Below are positions 57,428 to 64,000 of a DNA stretch of 64,000 nt, in pieces. The position numbers and the translations under genes were made by a program. The notes below the pieces were generated by a model. It was not told where the DNA came from and did not search any database. It saw nothing but the letters and a program-made list of their open reading frames with translations. The stretch's first letter is position 1. The number at the start of each line of letters is the position of its first letter. Source of the stretch: Puccinia triticina (lineage: Eukaryota; Basidiomycota; Pucciniomycetes; Pucciniales; Pucciniaceae); assembly GCF_026914185.1 (NCBI RefSeq), contig NC_070563.1, positions 5,663,001 to 5,727,000 of the forward strand. The letters are read 5' to 3'.

Positions 57428-60400
57428 ATGCCTCCATTTGAAGGTGAGGGGGGGAAGAGGAGAAAGAGAGTTCGCAAACCAACGACTGCTGCAGGTTTGG
57501 CCTTTTCACGATCGATTGAACTTGAACATCAACATGCGCTTCGTTCCAATCTTTCCCAGCCAGGAGACAGTACAGCAACTACACGATTGGATCCGGCACT
57601 ACCAAATCACGATGATATTCACCTTGACGAGATACAATATGAAGGCTTTCACCACTCCCGGGAACATGACACGCAGCAGCCTCCCTACTCACGTGTTGAT
57701 CAACTACACAATTATTTTCAAAGCGAGCATTACAAAAGGCAGAGGGCTCTTGATGAAAGGTACTGGGAGGAGGTTTATGAGGCTATGTTCTTGTTTTTCA
57801 AACAGTGTTCTTCAAAAACTGCTGATTGGGGAGATCAAGAAAAATGGAATGTTGACTGGAAGGAGACATGTGTCTGCAGTCACTTAAGAAAGCGGCCGGT
57901 TGTCCTGGTAGATATTTTAAGTTGGTTCTATTAACATCATAATACACTTTTTTTTACTTGCGATGACTGATTCACTTTTCAAAACATTCATTAGGTCGAA
58001 AAAGAGAAGAAGTAACATTTTGTGATTGCCAAGCAGATCAGGTTCGGCTTATCCAAATGGGATACATAGGCGGCTCTCCTAAATTCCCAAGAACGGCTTT
58101 CTCAATCCGACTTCTACACCTTCACCATATTATATGGAAGCATTGTGCAGTTTCTATTAATCCATTCTCGAAAGCCTTGGACGAGTTCCTCGACCTGAAT
58201 AACCCACTTATTCTTGTAGCTTGTGCTGCACCCAATTCAGAATCTGTTAAATCGGTATGTAGCAGAGATCATAAAAGTAGAGCATTATACCAATTTTATT
58301 ATTGAATTTTAGACCCAACAATGGAGAAGAACCCTTGCTGCAGCTGTTGATGCCTATCGAGAGATGTTACGAAGAGAAAAGCTGGTATTGGAAGAAATTC
58401 TTGAAATGGGACCAATGGATAAGATGGCTGATATTTGTCCCAAGTGCTACGGACCTTCAGTAGCTGGAAAGAACCCGGAAGAGCCTGACTATATTTTGTG
58501 CATGGATGGAAACTTCCAACATCGAAGGCACCTTGCGGCAAGTGTTGAGAGCTTGCCAAAAAAAAAAAACCGGAGTCTCTTCATATCCCCCGAAGAAGTC
58601 AAAACAATGGAACAGAAGATGAATACTGAACGCGGTGCAATCAATGCAGATAGCAGCTTAGTACATTATGTTGATTCCTCAGAGATCTCAATTCTTAGCT
58701 TACATATTTTTTGATTATCTAGGATCGATGTACAGAGCAGCATACAGCAGCAAATGATTTGCGTGGTCCAAACACATGGAAGGCATGTGATGATACTGGA
58801 ATTTTTGGAATGGCTTGTCGACACGATCAACTTTTGAGGTTGATCAATATTGTTCAGAGCGGCGAGAAGTATGTTTTGAAAAAAAATCTTCAAAGTTATT
58901 TTAACATCAAAAAACTAACTGTATTATGTTAAATGAAAAGGTCATGCTTTCCGATGACTATGATCAATAATCTTATCACAACAACAAATGAAACCGGAGA
59001 AAAACCAAAGAAGTTGGCCTTCTTGTACGATATAGGTTGCAATATTGAAAAGGGGATCATCAGTGTTTGAGCTCCATCTTTTTAAACTATCTCTTCAAAG
59101 TTTATCATGCTAATCCTTGATCTTCCACAGAGAAATCAATTCCCTGAAGAGCGCGGTGAAAATCGGTTGATGTTTGGAACAAGTGTTTTCCATGCTTATG
59201 TACATCAGTGGTTGTGCCAACTCCAATACAACCCCAGACTAAACATTGGATGGGGAATGTCCGATGGGGAAGGGATGGAGCGAAAATGGTCTGGTTTATT
59301 GCCTCTGATAAGCTCTTTGAGATACTCAACTAAGGATCATCGACTGGATGCGTTGGAGTTAATGTCTTCTCACCATAATGAAGTAGGAAAAAACAATGCA
59401 GGTGTGTGTTTCTATTTTTGCTCGAAGATCCCCCCTAAATATTAATAAATTCAACTCCTTCAGTTAAACTATTGTTAGCACGAGGTATAGAGGTTGAGTT
59501 TTTGATGAAGGATGCTCATAGGAAACTCGAAGAATTGGAAGAGTTATTTGGTCACTCTACTGCATACCTGAATGAACAATGGCTTAGGCAAAGAGAGTGC
59601 CAGCTCTCTGCAATGGAGACTGATACCGAGAGGGATTTGATGAAACAAGTTTAAGAGCTTGTTGATTTGGAAGACAAACTCGAAGAAACACAGTATGTAC
59701 TTCATACATAGCCAATCAAATTATGCAAATCAATGACGTCCAATTGATTTTAGTGAAGAAATGATGTTGCTGAGACAAAGGCGGAGAAGGAATCGAACTG
59801 AGGAGGAAAGAAGGCATCTTGAACAGCTTCCAGATTCTCTTTTGCTTCTAGAAGAGCAAATTGCGGATATTATTGACGAACTTGGCTCGGAATCATTTCG
59901 TAATTTGCCTGGTGCTTCGGGTGAGCTTTTAAAACTGAATGTTATGAGTTTCAGAATGATACTGAAGCTGCTCAATCAAAAAAACAGATGCCAAGACTAA
60001 GGCTTTGATAAAGCTCAAAATAAGCAAGTCAAAGCTGTATGAATCTAAAGTTGGTGTTTACGAAGTGCAAAAGAAGTGGGATCAAAGGGGATCAGGTCAT
60101 TCAATATTTAACCATTCACTTTTGTTTTAAGATCACAGACTGACTTGTATAAGAACATATAGGTACCCGGTTGCAAGCTCGATTCAAAAAGTTGATGAGT
60201 GCTAAAGTCAAGCTTTTGAAGAGAAAGTGGACATCGTAAAACAAGAAAGCGCATGATTACAATTTAAATTTTGACCCAGAGGTCCCAGTTTCTTCGCCGA
60301 GTTTTGAAGAGGTTAAGCAGCTGAATCTTGAGGATCCCTTTTGGAATATTGGCTTGCTGACACATCCGAATGAACCTTGGGCGGTCGACTCAAACATCCA

Positions 60401-60979
60401 AACCGGAATTGAGACAATGCTGCTTGCCAGCCATTGCCAGGATGAACTTCACCGGATTTCCAGGGAAGCTCGGCAGGCAGTCAAGTGGGGGATCGCAAAA
60501 TCAAAATGTTTGGATAACCTATGTCAAATGCTGACCCAAGGTATGGAATCTCAGAGTTTCTATTGTGTAAATTAAATTTAAATGCTAATAAATTGGTTTC
60601 AGATCCACCGGTAGACCCCGATCGACAACAATTCTTATCCGACCTTTGCACAAGGCACAATTCTCCAAAATCGGTCATTTCCTCAGTTTACTGCAGTCTG
60701 GCTAAGAAGTACTGCCAAGTATGGATGGCATGGAGCTCAGACTGTCTGAAAATTCTGGATTGGAGTGAAAAATATATTAAAACTCAAGACAAAAATGAAC
60801 CAATACTTCGACAGCAGTGGAGTGAAGTTGTATCAAACTGTTCCTCTCTCTGGGAGAAGCTTGTCCAAGGGGAGTCAGTGATTTTCGACTTTGAAAATGA
60901 AGAAGAGCAACAAGAGGAGGAGATATTGCAGCTTGAGGAACTAGAAAATCATAACAATCATGAATCCGATTCCCAGTAG
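57428..60979 (+). pseudogene. KDZ transposase, inactivated by stops and a frameshift
   Basis: Start 57428 (MPPFEGEGGKRRKRVRKPT). Exons 57428-57920, 57995-58254, 58313-58660, 58723-58868, 58941-59062, 59131-59401, 59464-59692 and further small ones to 60979. KDZ marks in order: EEVTFCDCQADQVRLI and YIGGSPKFPRTAFSIRLL; CPKCYGPSVAG; DYILCMDGNFQHRRHL (first acidic residue); DDTGIFGMACRHDQLLRLIN; LAFLYDIGCNIEKG (second); FGTSVFHAYVHQW; SDGEGMERKWSGL (the Glu); coiled-coil C-terminus. Cys/His clusters are typical of the zinc-chelating RNase H fold. Lesions: TAA 59652-59654, TAA 60237-60239, an A7 run (59978-59984) where the frame slips, and the GT-AG junction at 59062/59131 leaves the halves out of frame. 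Confidence 0.92.
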
Positions 60980-61149
60980 ATAATTTAACATTGTTTTCCT
61001 AATTATTGCCTGTTTTTGCAATCATCCTAGTGCCCCGGCCCAGCCCCCCTCCTCTTTGTGGATATTTTTAGCTTATTCAAGCGAGGTAGCACACAAAGTA
61101 CCTTCTAGCAGATAATGTACCTCTGCAACTAATTTGAGGTGACTCACCA

Positions 61150-61645
61150 GTGTTGATGACTGGTCTATTGGTCATCGAGAGGATTCTTGATGGCTGGTGC
61201 ATACCGGGCATCGAGAGAACTCAAACCTCCTGATGGCCGGCACAGACCGGTAATCAAGAGGGTTGTATGCTCTGGATTACCGGTCTGTACCGGTCATCAA
61301 GAGGGTTGTATGCTCTGGATGACCGGTCTGTACCGCTCATCAAGAGGGTTGTATCCTCTTTATGACCGGTCTGTACCGGTCATCAAGATGGCTGGTGCGT
61401 ACCAGGCATTGAGAGAACTCAAACCTCCTGATTGCCAGCACAGACGGTTCATTGAGAGGAATATACAACCCTCTTGATGACCGGTCTGTACCAGTCATCA
61501 AGAGGGTTTTATCCTCTTGATGACCGGTCTGTACCAGTCATCAAGAGGGTTTTATCCTCTTGATGACCGGTCTGTACCGGCCATCAAGAGATTTGTATGC
61601 TCTTGATGACTGGTACAGACCAGTCATCAAGAGCATACAACCCTC
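61150..61645 (+). repeat. Palindrome-rich tandem array in the KDZ right arm
   Basis: About ten imperfect ~60 bp units of GACCGGTCTGTACCGGTCAT + CAAGAGGGTTGTATCCTCTTGAT, each nearly self-complementary. Related units occur in the fold-back element at 4950-5520 and more distantly at 10820-11060 and 13300-13720. Confidence 0.88.
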
Positions 61646-62174
61646 CTGAAGTTATTACTGTGCCGAGTGTAGGAGGGAGATGGGTAGAGCTGATTAATCT
61701 CAGTAGAATTTTTAATAGTGAGCTGTAAAGAGCTGCAAGACCGTCCTGGTGTAGGTTCAAGCTGAATTGAGCTGTGTAATCTTGGCAAGTCTTGGCTGTG
61801 AGCTCTGCGGAGCTGAAAGACTGTTTCCGATTGTAGTCAGGAGCTGGGCTGAGCTGAGTAATTTTGTGACAGTCTCTTCCCCAGCGTTTCTGAGCAGCAA
61901 GCTACACCGTTGTGACTGTTTCGAAGTCCATTTGGATGGAGCTGATTAATCTTGCTACAGTAACCCATCAAGCTGTGACAATTTTCCCAGGGAGCTGTGA
62001 GGAGCTGGGGCTATAAAATGGTGTTTTGAACTAAGCTCAGATGTTGAATCTTGGTGGTTCCTCTCCTAAAGCTGCAAGACTTTGTACAATATGATGTAGA
62101 ACCAAGATTACTTGTTTTCCAATTTGATATTTCATTCTGGAAATGGTAAGTTAGATATGACTTGAAAAAAATGG
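61646..62174. repeat. Right subterminal region of the KDZ element
   Basis: GAGCTG/CAGCTC motifs recur (GAGCTGTAAAGAGCTGCAAGAC, and again near 61795, 61845 and 61990), mirroring the CAGCTC-rich left subterminal repeats. No gene. Confidence 0.6.
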
Positions 62175-62255
62175 GATGCTGGAGCTGAGCTCTCACAGCT
62201 CCAGCCAGAGATCGGTTTCAAACCGAGGATAGTGACACATGCACCTTCGGTTTGG
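62175..62255 (-). repeat. Right inverted repeat of the KDZ element
   Basis: Complement of the left repeat at 50500-50580, with GGAGCTGAGCTCTCACAGCT and CACATGCACCTTCGGTTTGG. Confidence 0.85.
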
Positions 62256-62282
62256 AATGGTAGTATCCATTTGACAAAACTC

Positions 62283-64000
62283 GGCAGAAGGATTCCCACG
62301 CTGGGATGAGATATAGTGGCAGAATCACCAAGAAACTACCAAAGTAGTGGTATTTGGGAGCTGATCAGACTGTAGCTGCTACATTTGGGGGTCTTGTGGT
62401 GACTTAAGCTCCATAATGAATCCTTGGTGGCCCGTAAACATTTTGGTAACCATATGACAGAAGGATTCCCATGCTGGGATGAGATATAGTGGCAGGAACA
62501 CCAAGAAACTACCAAAGTAGTGATATTTGGGAACTGATCAGACTGTAGCTGCTACATTTGGGGGTCTTGTGGTGACTTAAGGTCCATGATGAATCCTTGG
62601 GGGCATTTCAACATTTAGGTAACCGTACGTCAGAAGGATTCCCACGCTGGGATGAGATATAGTGGCAGAAACACCAAGAAACTACCAAAGTTGTTATATT
62701 TGGGAACTGATCAGACTTTAGCTGCTACATTTGGAGGTTTTGTGTCAGTAAAGGTACATAATGAATCTTTGGGGGCCTGTAAACATTTTGGTAACCATAT
62801 GACAGAAGGATTCCCACGCTGGGATGAGATGTAGTGGCAGAAACACCAAGAAACTACCAAAGTTGTTATATTTGGGAACTGATCAGACTTTAGCTGCTAC
62901 ATTTGGAGGTTTTGTGGTCAGTAAAGGTAAATAATGAATCTTTGGGGGTCTGCTAACATTTTGGTAACCATATGGTAGAAGGATCCTCAAGCAGGGATGA
63001 GATATAGTGGCAGAAACACCAAGAAACTACCAAAGTTGTGATATTTGGGAACTGATCAGACTGTAGCTGCTACATTTGGGGGTTTTGTGGTGACTAAAGG
63101 TACATAATGAATCTTTGGGGTCCTTTCAACATTTTGGTAACCATATTTCAGAAGTATTCCCACGCTGGGATGAGATATAGTGGCAGAAACACCAAGAAAC
63201 TACCAAATTTGTTATATTTGGGAACTGATCAGACTTTAGCTGCTACATTTGGAGGTTATGTGGTCATTCAAGGTACATAATGAATCCTTGGGGGCCTGTA
63301 AACATTTTGGTAACCATATGGCAGAAGGATTCCCACGCTGGGATGAGATATAGTGGCAGAAACACCAAGAAACTACCAAAGTAGTGGTATTTGGGAACTG
63401 ATCAGACTGTAGCTGCTACATTTGGGGGTCTTGTGGTGACATAAGCTCCATAATGAATCCTTGGGGGCCCGTAAACATTTTGGTAACCATATGGCAGAAG
63501 GATTCCCACGCTGGGATGAGATATAGTGGCAGAAACACCCAGAAAATACCAAAGTAGTGATATTTGGCAACAGATCAGACTGTAGCTGCTACATTTGGGG
63601 TTTTTGTGGTCAGTAAAGGTACATAATGAATCTTTGGGGGCCGGTAAACATTTTGGTAACCATATGTCAGAAGGATTCCCACGCTGGGATGAAATATAGT
63701 GGCAGAAACACCAAGAAACTACCAAAGTAGTGATATTTGGGAACTGATCAGACTGTAGCTGCTACATTTGGGGGTCTTGTGGTGACTTAAGGTCCATAAT
63801 GAATCCTTGGGGGCCTGTAAACATTTTGGTAACCATATTGCAGAAGGATTCCCACGCTGGGATGAGATATAGTGGCACAAACACCCAGAAACTACCAAAG
63901 TAGGGATATTTGGCAACAGATCAGACTGTAGCTGCTACATTTGGGGGTTTTGTGGTCAGTAAAGGTACATAATTAATCTTTGGGGGCCTGTAAACATTTT
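62283..64000 (+). repeat. Satellite, ~174 bp monomer, right of the KDZ insertion
   Basis: About ten monomers in the same orientation and phase as the block ending at 50472; runs off the window edge. Confidence 0.93.

Larger units (their letters stand above)
50473..62282. mobile_element. KDZ (Kyakuja-Dileera-Zisupton) transposon, 11.8 kb, with HMG-like, TET/JBP and transposase genes
   Basis: Flanked by GGCAGAAG at 50465-50472 and 62283-62290; joining the flanks through one copy rebuilds a satellite monomer (CATATGGCAGAAGGATTCCC). The terminal ~27 bp of the two ends match only weakly (both have TGTCA near position 8-12); then comes an ~81 bp inverted repeat (50500-50580 / 62175-62255). Cargo in order: HMG-like gene (+), TET/JBP gene (-), transposase gene (+). 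Basidiomycete KDZ elements bearing TET/JBP and a divergent HMG protein are a known association (Iyer and colleagues, 2014). An 8 bp duplication is as reported for Zisupton. All three genes carry lesions. Confidence 0.92.

Noticed and set aside
61150..61645. Possible CRISPR-like array
   Set aside because: Units are contiguous near-palindromes without unique spacers, in a eukaryotic transposon.

Overview
This window is transposon-dense eukaryotic DNA, most likely from a basidiomycete and probably a rust (Puccinia-like). The signs are short GT-AG introns, an Sst2/FlbA-type RGS regulator, intron-bearing secreted-protein paralogues, a fungal DIRS retroelement, hAT elements, and a KDZ transposon carrying TET/JBP and HMG-like genes, a combination known from basidiomycetes. 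There is no rRNA, CRISPR array or prokaryotic signal.

Layout. 1-1857: the 3' part of a GC-rich RGS protein gene; its tail and downstream flank recur as an inverted, broken copy at 14048-15697. 3.2-5.9 kb and 10.5-14.0 kb: two large fold-back repeats, each with a later insertion. 6.2-8.4 kb, 26.3-33.9 kb and 36.1-38.2 kb: three copies of one secreted-protein family on the minus strand; the outer two look intact and the middle one is cut up by transposons. 16.5-26.3 kb: a decayed minus-strand DIRS-like retroelement that contains an hAT element, a small hAT-like non-autonomous element and a Mutator-like insertion. 26.7-31.5 kb: a second hAT. 12.4, 32.2 and 34.4 kb: three solo LTRs. 39.5-40.9 kb: a lysine-rich repeat protein. 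42.2 kb: a 43-residue cysteine-rich secreted peptide. From 45.65 kb to the right edge: a satellite with a ~174 bp monomer, interrupted by an 11.8 kb KDZ element (50473-62282).

The most notable object is that KDZ element. An 8 bp target duplication within one satellite monomer bounds it, and it carries an HMG-box-like gene (+), a TET/JBP dioxygenase gene (-) with its metal- and 2-oxoglutarate-binding residues in place, and a KDZ transposase gene (+). Each gene carries one or a few point lesions, so this copy looks recently dead, or the assembly has homopolymer errors. The arrangement joins a DNA transposon to an enzyme of the family that oxidises methylated pyrimidines.

Most elements here can be bounded to the base by target duplications: 8 bp (KDZ), 7 bp (three hAT-like), 9 bp (three Mutator-like), 5-6 bp (three solo LTRs) and 3 bp (two CACTG-ended elements). 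Several excisions done on paper restore a reading frame or a repeat arm, which gives internal proof of the boundaries and the order of insertion.
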